DNA of 64,000 nucleotides, from positions 186,001 through 250,000 of the forward strand of contig NZ_JAUZQD010000016.1 in assembly GCF_030709675.1 (NCBI RefSeq). Direction: 5' to 3'. The stretch comes from Symbioplanes lichenis. Its GTDB lineage: Bacteria; Actinomycetota; Actinomycetes; Mycobacteriales; Micromonosporaceae. A program made the translations under genes and the position numbers. Shown here piece after piece: positions 8,405 to 18,265 of this stretch. The first letter of the stretch is position 1. Each line of letters starts with the position of its first letter. Below the pieces are notes generated by a model. It searched no databases and was not told where the DNA came from. It saw only the letters and a program-made list of their open reading frames with translations.

Positions 8405-8410
8405 TACCGT
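8405..8410 (+). promoter_or_regulatory. -10 element for the DUF4870 gene (leaderless type)
   Basis: TACCGT ends 7 nt before the ATG at 8418; no Shine-Dalgarno is present. Confidence 0.45.
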
Positions 8411-8417
8411 GTCAGCC

Positions 8418-8969
8418 ATGACTGAGCCACCGCGCCCGCCCGGCGACGGCAACGAGCCGACGACGCCGTTCAACCCGCCGACCCCGCCCCCGCCTCCGCC
8501 GTACAACCCGCCGCCGACCAGCGGCGCCGGCGGCTACGGCCCGCCCCCGTCCAGCGGCGGACCTTACGGGCAGCCTTACGGTGACAATCCTTACGGCCAG
8601 CAGCCTTACGGGCAGCAGCCCTACGGCCAGCCCGGCGCCGGCGCGGCCAACGACGACAAGACCTGGATCCTGATCTCGCACTTCGGCGGCGCGGTCGTCG
8701 GTTTCATCGCGCCCCTCGTCGGCTTCCTGGCCCGGGGCAGCCAGTCGCCGGCCGTCCGCGCGCACGCCGTCGAGGCCCTGAACTTCCAGATCACCTGGGC
8801 CATCGCCACGGTGGTCGCCTCGATCATCGCGGGCTGCACCTTCGGCCTGCTCTTCTTCCTGCCGATCGTGACCTGGGCCGTCGTGATCATCTTCTCGATC
8901 ATCGCCGGCCTCAAGGCGAACGAGGGAACGCTGTACAAGTACCCGATGACCTACCGATTCATCAAGTAA
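8418..8969 (+). CDS. DUF4870 domain membrane protein with a Pro/Gly/Tyr-rich N-terminus
   Basis: 183 residues. The first 80 are a disordered proline, glycine and tyrosine-rich tail with GQQPYGQQPYGQP repeats. From about residue 85 the DUF4870 core follows: KTWILISHFGGAVVGFIAPL, RAHAVEALNFQITWAI and two further helices, ending GLKANEGTLYKYPMTYRFIK. DUF4870 (Tic20-like) proteins are small integral membrane proteins of unknown function in Gram-positive bacteria. The ATG at 8418 is chosen because TACCGT ends 7 nt before it. The gene is divergent from hrcA and ends with an 8-bp convergent overlap with hemW. Confidence 0.85.
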   Translation: MTEPPRPPGDGNEPTTPFNPPTPPPPPPYNPPPTSGAGGYGPPPSSGGPYGQPYGDNPYGQQPYGQQPYGQPGAGAANDDKTWILISHFGGAVVGFIAPLVGFLARGSQSPAVRAHAVEALNFQITWAIATVVASIIAGCTFGLLFFLPIVTWAVVIIFSIIAGLKANEGTLYKYPMTYRFIK

Positions 8970-10164
8970 GGTCGCGCACCACCGCGTCGGCCAGCAGCCG
9001 CCCCCGCAGCGTCAGCACGGCCCGCCCGCGGTCGAACGCCGCCGGCTCCAGCAGCCCCCCGGCCAGCGCCTTCGCCGCGCCGGCCGGGTCGGCGGCGGAG
9101 AGCGGCAGCCCGTCGGCGAGCCGCACGCGGAGCATGACCTCCTCGATCCGCCGCTCGCCGGAGGTGAGGACCTCGCGCGCCAGCCCGGGCGAGACCCCGG
9201 CGGACACCCTTTGCGCGTACGCCGTCGGGTGCTTGACGTTCCACCAGCGCACCCCGCCCACGTGGCTGTGCGCGCCCGGCCCGAAGCCCCACCAGTCCCC
9301 GCCCGCCCAGTAGAGACGGTTGTGCCGGCACTGCGCGCCCGGGTTCCGGGCCCAGTTCGAGACCTCGTACCAGGCGAACCCGGCCGCGCTCAGGGCCTGC
9401 TCGGCGGCCAGATAACGATCGGCGGCCACGTCGTCGGACGGGTAGGGCAGCTCGCCGCGCCGCATCCGGGCGGCCATCCGCGTGCCGTCCTCGACGATCA
9501 GCGAGTAGGCGCTCACGTGGTCGGCCCCGGCGGCGATAACCGCGTCGAGCGAGGCCGCGAAGTCGTCGGCGGTCTCGCCCGGCGTCCCGTAGATCAGATC
9601 GAGATTGACGTGGTCGAACCCGGCCTCGCGCGCTTCGGCCGCGGCGCGGGTGGCGCGCCCGGCGGTGTGCTTGCGCTCCAAGATCGCGAGTACGCCCGCC
9701 GCCGCCGACTGCATCCCGAGCGAGACCCGCGTGAATCCGGCCTTCCGGAGCGCCTGCAACGAGGCGGGCGTCACCGACTCCGGATTCGCCTCGGTGGTGA
9801 TCTCCGCGTCGGCGGCCAGCCCCCACGTACGGTCGATGCCGTCGAGGATCCGGGCCAGGTGGTCGGGCGGGAGCAGTGTCGGGGTGCCACCGCCGACGAA
9901 AACGGTGTCCACGGCTCGCGGCGAGAGCACCTGCCCAGCGAACCGGATCTCCTCCAGCACCCGGTCCGCGTACTCGTCACGGCTCGCGCCGCCGCCCAGC
10001 TCGGCCGCCGTGTAGGTGTTGAAGTCGCAGTAACCGCAGCGCGTCGCGCAGAACGGCACGTGCACGTACACACCGAAGCCGTTGCCGCCCACAGAGCGCA
10101 ACGCGGAATCCGGCAGCGAGCCGTCACTCGGGACGGGCTCCCCGTCGGGCAGAACACCAGGCAT
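8962..10164 (-). CDS. hemW: Radical SAM heme chaperone HemW
   Basis: 400 residues. The radical SAM cluster motif is CATRCGYC, within YVHVPFCATRCGYCDFNTYT. FVGGGTPTLL, TTEANPES, RVSLGMQS and LDLIYGTPGE follow in HemW order, then YEVSNWA, CRHN and GFGPGAHSHV. HemW (once annotated as an oxygen-independent coproporphyrinogen oxidase) binds heme and is thought to insert it into target proteins; the CxxxCxxC form with the downstream HNxxYW motif (HNRLYW) fits HemW rather than HemN. Its position next to hrcA-dnaJ and lepA is conserved in actinobacteria. Divergent from the enoyl-CoA hydratase gene, with only 37 bp between the start codons. Confidence 0.92.
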   Translation of the reverse strand: MPGVLPDGEPVPSDGSLPDSALRSVGGNGFGVYVHVPFCATRCGYCDFNTYTAAELGGGASRDEYADRVLEEIRFAGQVLSPRAVDTVFVGGGTPTLLPPDHLARILDGIDRTWGLAADAEITTEANPESVTPASLQALRKAGFTRVSLGMQSAAAGVLAILERKHTAGRATRAAAEAREAGFDHVNLDLIYGTPGETADDFAASLDAVIAAGADHVSAYSLIVEDGTRMAARMRRGELPYPSDDVAADRYLAAEQALSAAGFAWYEVSNWARNPGAQCRHNRLYWAGGDWWGFGPGAHSHVGGVRWWNVKHPTAYAQRVSAGVSPGLAREVLTSGERRIEEVMLRVRLADGLPLSAADPAGAAKALAGGLLEPAAFDRGRAVLTLRGRLLADAVVRDLT

Positions 10165-10188
10165 CGCTCAAGTGTGCACGCTGACCGT

Positions 10189-10194
10189 TAGGGT
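10189..10194 (+). promoter_or_regulatory. -10 element for the enoyl-CoA hydratase gene (leaderless type)
   Basis: TAGGGT ends 7 nt before the ATG at 10202 in the 37-bp gap shared with divergent hemW. Confidence 0.45.
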
Positions 10195-10201
10195 CTTGGC
10201 C

Positions 10202-10981
10202 ATGGCCTTGGTCCGATCCGTCACCGACGCCGGGGTGACCACGCTGACGCTCGACAGCCCGGCGAACCGCAACGCGCTGTCCACCGCCCTGATGACCGAC
10301 CTGCTCGACGGGCTCGGCACCGCGCTCACCGACGCCTCCGTCCGGGCCGTGGTGATCTCGCACACCGGCCCGGTCTTCTGCTCCGGCGCCGATCTCAAGG
10401 AGACCGCGGCGACGCCCGACGACGGCAAGGTGCCGGCCGAGATGATGGCCGACGTGCTCGCGGCGATCTGGGAGTTTCCGAAGCCGGTGGTCGCCCGGGT
10501 CGCCGGCCCGGCCCGCGCGGGCGGGCTCGGCCTGATCGCCGCGGCCGACCTCGCCGTGTGCACGCTCGACGCCACGTTCGCCTTCTCGGAGGTGCGCCTG
10601 GGCGTCATCCCGGCCGTGATCAGCGCCACGGTGCTGCCCCGGCTGGCGCCCCGGGCCGCGGCCGAGCTCTATCTGACCGGGGACGTCTTCGACGGGCGGC
10701 GCGCGGCCGAGATCGGTCTCGTCACCCGCGCGGTGGAGGCGCGGGATCTCGACGCCGCCGTCGCCGGCTTCTGCGCTTCGCTGGTCAAGGGCGGCCCGAC
10801 CGCGCTGGCCGGCACCAAGCAGCTGCTGCGCCGCACGCCGGCCGACTCGGTCCGCACCGACCTGGCCGACCTGGCCGCCCGCTCGTCCGGCTACTTCAAG
10901 TCGCCCGAGGGCCGCGAGGGCGTCGCCGCGTTCCGCGAGAAGCGTCCCGCCGCGTGGGTGCCGGTCACCCCGGAAGCGTGA
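10202..10981 (+). CDS. Enoyl-CoA hydratase/isomerase family protein (crotonase fold)
   Basis: 259 residues, typical crotonase length. The CoA-binding and oxyanion-hole blocks are visible: SPANRNALSTALMTDLLDGL, then FCSGADLKE, and RVAGPARAGGLGLIAAADLA, followed by FAFSEVRLGVIPAVIS with the glutamate often used in hydration. It should act on 2-enoyl-CoA thioesters in fatty-acid or branched-chain breakdown, but isomerases and decarboxylases share this fold, so the exact reaction is open. It stands alone, with no beta-oxidation partners nearby. ATG 10202 fits the promoter spacing. A MITE-like element begins 10 bp after its stop codon. Confidence 0.85.
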   Translation: MALVRSVTDAGVTTLTLDSPANRNALSTALMTDLLDGLGTALTDASVRAVVISHTGPVFCSGADLKETAATPDDGKVPAEMMADVLAAIWEFPKPVVARVAGPARAGGLGLIAAADLAVCTLDATFAFSEVRLGVIPAVISATVLPRLAPRAAAELYLTGDVFDGRRAAEIGLVTRAVEARDLDAAVAGFCASLVKGGPTALAGTKQLLRRTPADSVRTDLADLAARSSGYFKSPEGREGVAAFREKRPAAWVPVTPEA

Positions 10982-10990
10982 TTTCGTTTA

Positions 10991-11158
10991 CTAGGGTGCG
11001 TCTGGCGGATCACGGCGTCGCCGAGGCGAGGCCCAGGTTTCGCGTCGCAAGTGGGGTGGGTGGTCCGATACCGGGGTTGTATCGGGCCGCCCGCACCGCG
11101 CAGCGAGGCGGAAGCTGGGTCCGCCGCAGGCCGTCGTGATCCGCCAGACGTGCCCTAG
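10991..11158. mobile_element. 168-bp palindromic MITE-like element flanked by CTAG
   Basis: The stretch begins CTAGGGTGCGTCTGGCGG and ends with the near-complement CCGCCAGACGTGCCCTAG. The outer 24 bp of the two arms match at 22 positions. Pairing continues inward with mismatches to a tip GTCCGATAC / GTATCGGGC around CGGGGTT, so the whole element is one long imperfect hairpin. CTAG ends and subterminal inverted repeats resemble products of IS5-type transposases that target CTAG/TNA sites, but no transposase is encoded. It fills the gap between the enoyl-CoA hydratase and the next gene. Calling it mobile is inference. Confidence 0.6.
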
Positions 11159-11161
11159 CCT
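11156..11161 (+). promoter_or_regulatory. Possible -10 element at the right edge of the palindromic element
   Basis: TAGCCT, formed by the right CTAG of the element and adjacent bases, lies 24 nt before the GTG at 11186. The element may thus have supplied part of the promoter of the downstream gene. Confidence 0.3.
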
Positions 11162-11185
11162 TGTCGGGAACGTGCGGAGGTGTGA

Positions 11186-12019
11186 GTGAAGAAGCCGGTG
11201 GCGGTGGCGGCGGTGCTCGTCGTCCTCGGCGCCCTCGGCTTCGTGGTGGCGCAGTCGTTCAGCGGCGGGATCAAGCTGCCGCTGATCGGGCCCGAGTGCA
11301 CGGTGCGGGCCGACGGCCAGGTGACCCTCGACACCGTGCAGATGGCCAACGCGGCGACGATCTCCGCCGTCGGCGTGCGGCGCAAGATGCCCGAGCGGGC
11401 GGTCGTCATCGCGCTCGCCACGGCCCTGCAGGAGTCGAAGCTGGAGAACCTGGAGGACGGCGACCGCGACTCGCTCGGCCTCTTCCAGCAGCGGCCCAGC
11501 CAGGGCTGGGGCACGCCGGAGAAGATCCAGGACCCGCGGTACGCGGCCCGCAAGTTCTACGCCGCCCTCAAGAAGGTCAAGGGCTGGGAGGACATGCGGG
11601 TCACCGACGCGGCGCAGAAGGTGCAGCGGTCGGCCTACCCCAACGCGTACGAGAAATGGGCCGACGAGGCCGCCGTGCTGGCCCGGGCGCTGACCGGGCG
11701 CGCGACGGGCGCGGTGGAGTGCACCGTCACCGGCGAGCCGGCCCTGCGGGGAGCCGCGGCGGCCGCCGCCCTGACCGAGGGCCTCAAGCTGGACTGGGGC
11801 ATCAAGGCCACGCAGGCCACCGAGCTGCGGGTGACCGCCGGCGACCCGGAGAAGGGCTGGCGCTACGCGCACTGGCTCGTGGCGCACGCCAAGACCACCG
11901 GACTCGAACGGGTACGTTTCGCCGATCTCGAGTGGGACGCGCCGGACGGCAAGTGGCAGCCGGTGACCGGGGACCGCCGGGTCGGCCCGGAAACCGTAGT
12001 GGCCGAGGTCTATCCCTGA
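11186..12019 (+). CDS. Membrane-anchored protein with a lysozyme-like (transglycosylase-type) domain
   Basis: 277 residues from a GTG with GGAGG 6 nt before it. One N-terminal hydrophobic segment (VAVAAVLVVLGALGFVVA) anchors an extracytoplasmic domain. The conserved block runs ALATALQESKLENL, GDRDSLGLFQQRPSQGWG, DPRYAARKFYAALK and AAQKVQRSAYPNAYEKWA. This resembles lytic transglycosylase folds, with a glutamate in ALQESKL in the catalytic position. The family is common in actinomycetes and has no firm function. A role in peptidoglycan turnover is inference. The C-terminal 90 residues form a second, unrecognised part. Confidence 0.7.
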   Translation: MKKPVAVAAVLVVLGALGFVVAQSFSGGIKLPLIGPECTVRADGQVTLDTVQMANAATISAVGVRRKMPERAVVIALATALQESKLENLEDGDRDSLGLFQQRPSQGWGTPEKIQDPRYAARKFYAALKKVKGWEDMRVTDAAQKVQRSAYPNAYEKWADEAAVLARALTGRATGAVECTVTGEPALRGAAAAAALTEGLKLDWGIKATQATELRVTAGDPEKGWRYAHWLVAHAKTTGLERVRFADLEWDAPDGKWQPVTGDRRVGPETVVAEVYP

Positions 12020-12054
12020 CCCGGAGTGCGGGTTGCGCTACGTATACATGGACA

Positions 12055-12083
12055 TGGACAGACAGCAACCTCCCTGGTACTAG
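12055..12083 (+). promoter_or_regulatory. Promoter for the sensor gene at 12090
   Basis: TGGACA, a 17-bp spacer and TACTAG, followed by 6 nt and the GTG at 12090. This is one of the few sites in the window where a -35 with correct spacing is also visible. Confidence 0.5.
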
Positions 12084-12089
12084 TTATTC

Positions 12090-13703
12090 GTGCTCCACGC
12101 CTTGGAATGGATCCTCTTCGGAGCCGTGAGCGTAGGCGCCATCGTCGTGGGGGTGAGCCGGCACCGGCCGGCGCGGGTGGCCCCGTGGCTGCTGCTCGCC
12201 GCCTCGGTGACCTGCCTGGCGATCGGCGACGTCTTCTACGCCTTCGACATGATGCCGGTCGCCGACGCCGTCTACCTGTCGATGTTCGTCTTCATCGGGC
12301 TCACGGTCATGCAGTTCACCCGGTTCGGCTCGGTGCTCACCGACCGCGCCCGGCTCATCGACCTGCTCGCCCTCGGCTGCGCGGTGCTGCTGCTGGTCTG
12401 GGTGTTCGTGATCGGCGACATCGGCCAGGCCGGCGACATCTCCGCCGCGGACGTGATCGGCGCGCTGCTGCTGGTCGGCGTGACGATCCGGCTGATCATC
12501 GCGACCTGGTTCACGTGGTCGGCGGTGCTGCTGTGCGCCGGCGCGGGCGGCATGCTCTCCAGCGACATCGCGTACGGGCTCCACGCCGCGTGGTGGACCG
12601 AGGCCGGCTACATGGTGCTGTACCTGGCGTGGGGCGCCGCGGCGTTGCACCCGTCGATGACGCGGCTGACGTCGCCCGTACCGGTGCGGCCGGCCCCGTG
12701 GCAGGGGCGCTGGGCCGCGGTCCTGGGCATATCGGTCGCCACACCGCCGATCGTCCTGCTCGTCGAGGCGGTCACCGGCACGGTCACCGACGGCGTGGTC
12801 ATCGCGGTCACCGGCGCGCTCACCCTGGTCCTCACGTTCACCCGGCTCGCCGACTCGGTCGCGCTGAGCCAGCAGGCCCTCCGCCGCGAACGGGTGCTCC
12901 GCGAGGCCAGCGCCGCCCTGGTCGCGGCCGTCGACGCCCCGGCCGTCGATCACGCGGTCCGCGGGGCGGTGGCCCAGCTGCTGCCCGCGTCCGAGATCAC
13001 GGGCGTCGACTTCGCGCCCGACGACCGGCGGCTGACGTTGCCCGCGGCGCCGGCGGGGACGCGTACGCGAAGCTGGTGGATCGGCCCCGGCACGCTGGTC
13101 TGCCCGCTCTGGCTCGAGCCGCTCGCCGTGGCCCGCCCGCACGGCGGCGCCCTGCTCATCACCGGCCGCCGCGAGCCGCTGGAAGCCGCCCGCGACGCGC
13201 TCGAGGTGCTGGCCGGGCAGGCCGCCCTCGCCCTCGACCGGATCACCCTGGTCGAGGCGGTGGGCCGCCGCGACAGCGATCTCTACCTGCGCGCGGTCGT
13301 CCGCAACACCGCCGAGCTCATGCTGGTCGTGGACGAGGACCACGTCATCCGGTACGCGAGCCCGGCGCTCCACACTCTGCTCGGCACGGAGGACTTCGCG
13401 CCGTCCGCCACCTTCGTCGATCTGGTGCACCCGGACGACAGCGCCCGCGTGGGGCGCGCGCTCCGCGAAGCCGGCGACGGTGTCCTGCACTGCTCGTTGC
13501 AGCGGGGCGACCAGACGCAGGTGCTGGTCGAGGCGACGTACCGGGACCTGCGCGACGATCGGCTCGTCCGCGGCTATGTGCTGACGCTACGGGACGTGAC
13601 CAGCTCGCACGATCCGGTCGAGCAGCTGCCGCGCGTGGGCAATGTCGACACGCTGCCGGCGTGGGTCAACCGGCGGAGTGCTCAGCACAAGTTCCGGTAC
13701 TGA
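12090..13703 (+). CDS. Multi-spanning membrane GAF-PAS sensor protein without an output domain
   Basis: 537 residues. The first 250 hold about eight membrane helices. A linker helix (QQALRRERVLREASAALVA) leads to a GAF-like domain (about 275-400) and a PAS domain (about 405-510: NTAELMLVVDEDHVIRYASP, ending VLTLRDVTSSHD). Proteins of this build normally continue into GGDEF, EAL or kinase domains; here only 25 residues follow, ending NRRSAQHKFRY and a stop. It may be a truncated c-di-GMP protein or a true sensor acting through a partner. The GTG start fits the promoter just upstream. No obvious cognate partner is adjacent. Confidence 0.75.
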   Translation: MLHALEWILFGAVSVGAIVVGVSRHRPARVAPWLLLAASVTCLAIGDVFYAFDMMPVADAVYLSMFVFIGLTVMQFTRFGSVLTDRARLIDLLALGCAVLLLVWVFVIGDIGQAGDISAADVIGALLLVGVTIRLIIATWFTWSAVLLCAGAGGMLSSDIAYGLHAAWWTEAGYMVLYLAWGAAALHPSMTRLTSPVPVRPAPWQGRWAAVLGISVATPPIVLLVEAVTGTVTDGVVIAVTGALTLVLTFTRLADSVALSQQALRRERVLREASAALVAAVDAPAVDHAVRGAVAQLLPASEITGVDFAPDDRRLTLPAAPAGTRTRSWWIGPGTLVCPLWLEPLAVARPHGGALLITGRREPLEAARDALEVLAGQAALALDRITLVEAVGRRDSDLYLRAVVRNTAELMLVVDEDHVIRYASPALHTLLGTEDFAPSATFVDLVHPDDSARVGRALREAGDGVLHCSLQRGDQTQVLVEATYRDLRDDRLVRGYVLTLRDVTSSHDPVEQLPRVGNVDTLPAWVNRRSAQHKFRY

Positions 13704-13803
13704 GCCGCGTTTGGGCGCTTTCCTCAGCGCGCGCTCCTTGCACTTTCCTCGGCGGGCGCTTCTCGCGGCCTCCCCGGCGCGCGCTTCTTGGAGGGACACG
13801 CAA

Positions 13804-13834
13804 GAACGCCGGACCCCTGGGGGATCCGGCGTTC
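13804..13834. terminator. Strong bidirectional hairpin between the sensor and GlsB-like genes
   Basis: A perfect 10-bp stem, GAACGCCGGA / TCCGGCGTTC, with an 11-nt loop that can itself pair (CCCC/GGGG). It lies 100 nt after the sensor stop and 85 nt after the GlsB-like stop on the other strand. No U-tract. Confidence 0.6.
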
Positions 13835-13919
13835 CTGGCGGCTGCTCCATCGGACCCCGAGAGGTCCTCCGGTCAGGCCCGGCGGGGAAGCTCAGCGCCT
13901 CCCCGTGCGGGCCCGGGGG

Positions 13920-14198
13920 TCAGCGGCGGCTGTAGCGGCGACGGCCACCGACGCCGGCGACCAGGGCCACACCGATCGCGGCCAGCACGACCTGGAACAG
14001 GATCTCGGTCCAGTCGATGCCGTTGGTGTCGGCGACGCCGAAGGCGCGGGCCAGAACGGTGCCCAGCAGCGCGGCGACAACACCGATCACCAGCGTCAGC
14101 CAGATCGGGATGTTCTGCTTGCCCGGGACGACAAGGCGGCCCAGGGCGCCGATGATGAGACCGACGATGAGCGCGGAGACGATACCGGCGACAGTCAT
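13920..14198 (-). CDS. GlsB/YeaQ/YmgE family stress-response membrane protein
   Basis: 92 residues, three hydrophobic helices. It has the small glycine-rich 'transglycosylase-associated' pattern: GIVSALIVGLIIGALGRLVVPG, IPIWLTLVIGVVAALLGT and FQVVLAAIGVALVAG, ending in a basic RRRYSRR tail. These proteins are general-stress membrane proteins; biochemical activity is unknown. ATG 14198 has GAGGAGG 9 nt upstream. A candidate SigB/SigF-type promoter lies 53 nt upstream, and a strong hairpin follows the gene. Confidence 0.88.
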   Translation of the reverse strand: MTVAGIVSALIVGLIIGALGRLVVPGKQNIPIWLTLVIGVVAALLGTVLARAFGVADTNGIDWTEILFQVVLAAIGVALVAGVGGRRRYSRR

Positions 14199-14250
14199 TG
14201 GTGGTTCCTCCTCGGGGGTGGAGCATTCGTTGCGTCCGTCGACCAAGCAA

Positions 14251-14276
14251 GTTCCCGACGCCCTCGAAAGCCAAAC
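14251..14276 (-). promoter_or_regulatory. Candidate SigB/SigF-type stress promoter
   Basis: On the minus strand GTTT, 16 nt, GGGAAC. This is close to the actinobacterial general-stress consensus GTTT-N14-16-GGGTAT, with an about 45-nt leader before the GlsB-like ATG. One mismatch in the -10 and a G+C-rich background limit confidence. Confidence 0.4.
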
Positions 14277-14616
14277 CGCGAAATTGCCAGGCAACTCGCA
14301 GAATTTCCCCGCCGCACCCCCCTCACCAGGCAAAAGAGCAGCTCAGCGGACCTTCGTGGGAGCGGTCCCACGGCAAAAATTTCCTCCGGCGCCTTCCCCG
14401 GGCGCCGGCCGGGCCTCCCCCGGGCGCGGTACCCGCCGTCCGCAAACCCGTTCCGGCGGGCAACCTCGGTTAACCACCTCACACGATGTCCGCCGCCGCC
14501 TTCGGCCCTCCCCGCCCGCCCTCGCTTTTCCGCCGCCCGCCCTGCCCTTTCCCATCGCCCGCCTCCGGCCGCCCGCCTTCCGCCGCCCGCCTTCCGCCGC
14601 CCGTTTCGGAGACAGC
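14277..14616. other. Intergenic stretch between the GlsB-like gene and lepA
   Basis: No gene is supported. The right part is a C-rich run with a 14-bp tandem repeat (GCCCGCCTTCCGCC) present 2.4 times at 14571-14603. Open frames across it are low-complexity by-products of this composition. Confidence 0.5.
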
Positions 14617-14658
14617 GACGCCCGGGTCCCACCGTTCTCGCGGCGGGGCCCGGGCGTC
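14617..14658. terminator. Hairpin after lepA
   Basis: GACGCCCGGG pairs perfectly with CCCGGGCGTC across a 22-nt interior that adds further G-C pairs. It begins 24 nt beyond the lepA stop codon on the minus strand; no U-tract. Confidence 0.6.
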
Positions 14659-14681
14659 TCTTTCCGGCTTGGTGCGGCGGC

Positions 14682-16559
<1,878 letters not shown>

Positions 16560-16641
16560 GTTCGTCCGTTCTCGAGCAAGTCAGGGGCATCTCCGGCGGC
16601 CGGCACGATGCGGCCGCCTCTCCCATGGTCCCACGTCTCGG

Positions 16642-17430
16642 TCACACCCAGTCCAGCGGCCGATGAGCCCCTGCCGGAAACTCGGCCACCACCTCGGCCC
16701 CCGGCCCGACAATCCCGCCCCGCAGCACGACCGCCATGATCCCGGCCCGCCGCACCAGCCGCCCGTCCTCGCCCCGGCCGAGCACCTCCTTCAGCAGCCC
16801 CCGCCGGAACCTGTTGATCTGCGCACACGGGTTCCGCAGCCCCGTCACCACGACCGCCGCCCGCCCGTCGGACTCCCCGCACCCGAGCTCCGCCCGCACC
16901 ACGCCCTCGAGCACGTCGGCCACATCACTCAGTCCGGCGTTCACGATCGTCCGCCGCGCGGCCGCAACGACATCGAGCGCACTCCCGTCCCCGGGGACCT
17001 CCCGATCATCCGCAGCGGCCCGAACCCGGGCCCGCGCGTGGCCGACCGGCTCCCCAGGCCCGCCCGGCCGCCGCTCGCCAGGCCCGTCCGGCGTCGTCGC
17101 GGGCACCGGGCCGAAGCGCAGGATCGTGCCGCACGGCAGCCCGAGCAGATCGAGCCCGGACGTCGTGACGTTCTCCCCCAGCCCGCCCGCCGGCACCGCG
17201 TAGCCCTTGGCGCCCACCTCGTCGAACAACTCCCGGTGCATCAGATGCACCTGACGCAGATTGGGCTGCTCCGGATCGGCCGCCACCCGGGAACGGTGCC
17301 GCACCGTCACCCCGGCATGCACGTCCCCGCGCACGCCCCAGCCCGGCACCAGCTCGATCCCCCCGCGCCCCGCCTTGCTGAACGTGTAAGCCCCGTTGCA
17401 GCTCACCGCCGCGACCAGACCCCGAGTCAT
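16642..17430 (-). CDS. MOSC domain protein
   Basis: 262 residues from ATG 17430, which has GGGAGGG 8 nt upstream; in-frame sequence further upstream is arginine/glycine-rich and not needed. MOSC blocks: GVRGDVHAG, RQVHLMHRELFDEV, GGLGENVTTSGLDL and, late, VVTGLRNPCAQINRF, which carries the cysteine typical of MOSC sulfurase-like domains. MOSC proteins bind or transfer molybdenum cofactor-bound sulfur, or act in N-hydroxylated-base detoxification. A low-complexity insertion of roughly 45 residues (DGPGERRPGGPGEPVG...) splits the domain. No molybdoenzyme is nearby, so the partner is unknown. Confidence 0.85.
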   Translation of the reverse strand: MTRGLVAAVSCNGAYTFSKAGRGGIELVPGWGVRGDVHAGVTVRHRSRVAADPEQPNLRQVHLMHRELFDEVGAKGYAVPAGGLGENVTTSGLDLLGLPCGTILRFGPVPATTPDGPGERRPGGPGEPVGHARARVRAAADDREVPGDGSALDVVAAARRTIVNAGLSDVADVLEGVVRAELGCGESDGRAAVVVTGLRNPCAQINRFRRGLLKEVLGRGEDGRLVRRAGIMAVVLRGGIVGPGAEVVAEFPAGAHRPLDWV

Positions 17431-17678
17431 CGCACCGCCCTCCCGCGCAACCCGCCACCGACGCGCCCAGCCCACACCACCCCGCTGCCCCGGTCGACCG
17501 CCTTTCCCACCCCGTGGCGCGACCGGCAGCCGCGCGTGGCCCGTCATTCGGCGGCGTGGGGCCGTCACCCGGCGGGGAGGAGCACCGACGCCATGGCCGC
17601 GCCCGCCTCGACCGGCTCGCCACCCCACTGCCGAGGCGGCTGCGCAGCGCCCGGACGAGTGGCTGTCGGAAGCCCGAC

Positions 17679-18212
17679 TCAGTCCGGCGGCAGCAGGAAC
17701 AGCGACGACAACCGCGGCAGCCGCCGGCCCATCTCGTCCTCGTCGTCGAAGTCCCAGAGCATCGCCGGGTCCGGCCGCCCCGGCGGCGTGTCACTGGCCG
17801 GGAACTCCTCGCCCGTGGCCTGCTGATAAGCCTCGGGGGCGATGGTCAGGACCTCCTCCGCCTCGAAGACGGCGCCCGTCGTGGCGGCGGCCTTGACCGA
17901 GGCCAGGCCGGCCAGGGAGTCGGGGTCGCGGACCGCCCCGGCGAGCACCTCGCGGCCGTTGGCGATGAGCCAGCCGCGGAAGTTGTCGAAGCCCTCCTCG
18001 GAGCACCCGCCGTTGATCAGATAGGCCGCGGCCCAGAGGTCCTCCTTGCCCGAGGCGGTGAGGACTTTGTCCAGGTGGCGGCCCCAGGCGACGATCTCGT
18101 CGGGGTCGCGGGCGGCGAGCTCCGCGACGGCGCGCTTGGCCACTTCGCCGGGCGAACCCGGCCGGTCGGCGGTCGCCCGGTCGATGACCGCCCAGAATTC
18201 GTCCGTTCTCAT
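17679..18212 (-). CDS. DUF4240 domain protein
   Basis: 177 residues, start chosen at MRTDEFWAVIDRA. The DUF4240 pattern is clear: EFW.VID in the first helix, then DPDEIVAWGRHLDKVL, LWAAAYLINGGCSEEGFDNFRGWLIANGREV and FEAEEVLTIAPEAYQQATG. Family members are small soluble actinobacterial proteins of unknown function, frequently found next to toxin immunity or regulatory genes; no such partner is seen here. It ends with an acidic, proline-rich tail. Divergent from the phosphotransferase gene, 53 bp apart. Confidence 0.82.
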   Translation of the reverse strand: MRTDEFWAVIDRATADRPGSPGEVAKRAVAELAARDPDEIVAWGRHLDKVLTASGKEDLWAAAYLINGGCSEEGFDNFRGWLIANGREVLAGAVRDPDSLAGLASVKAAATTGAVFEAEEVLTIAPEAYQQATGEEFPASDTPPGRPDPAMLWDFDDEDEMGRRLPRLSSLFLLPPD

Positions 18213-18265
18213 GGCCGAGAGCTTGCCAGGCGGGTACGACAAAACCGGGAAGGCAGGATGGGGAC

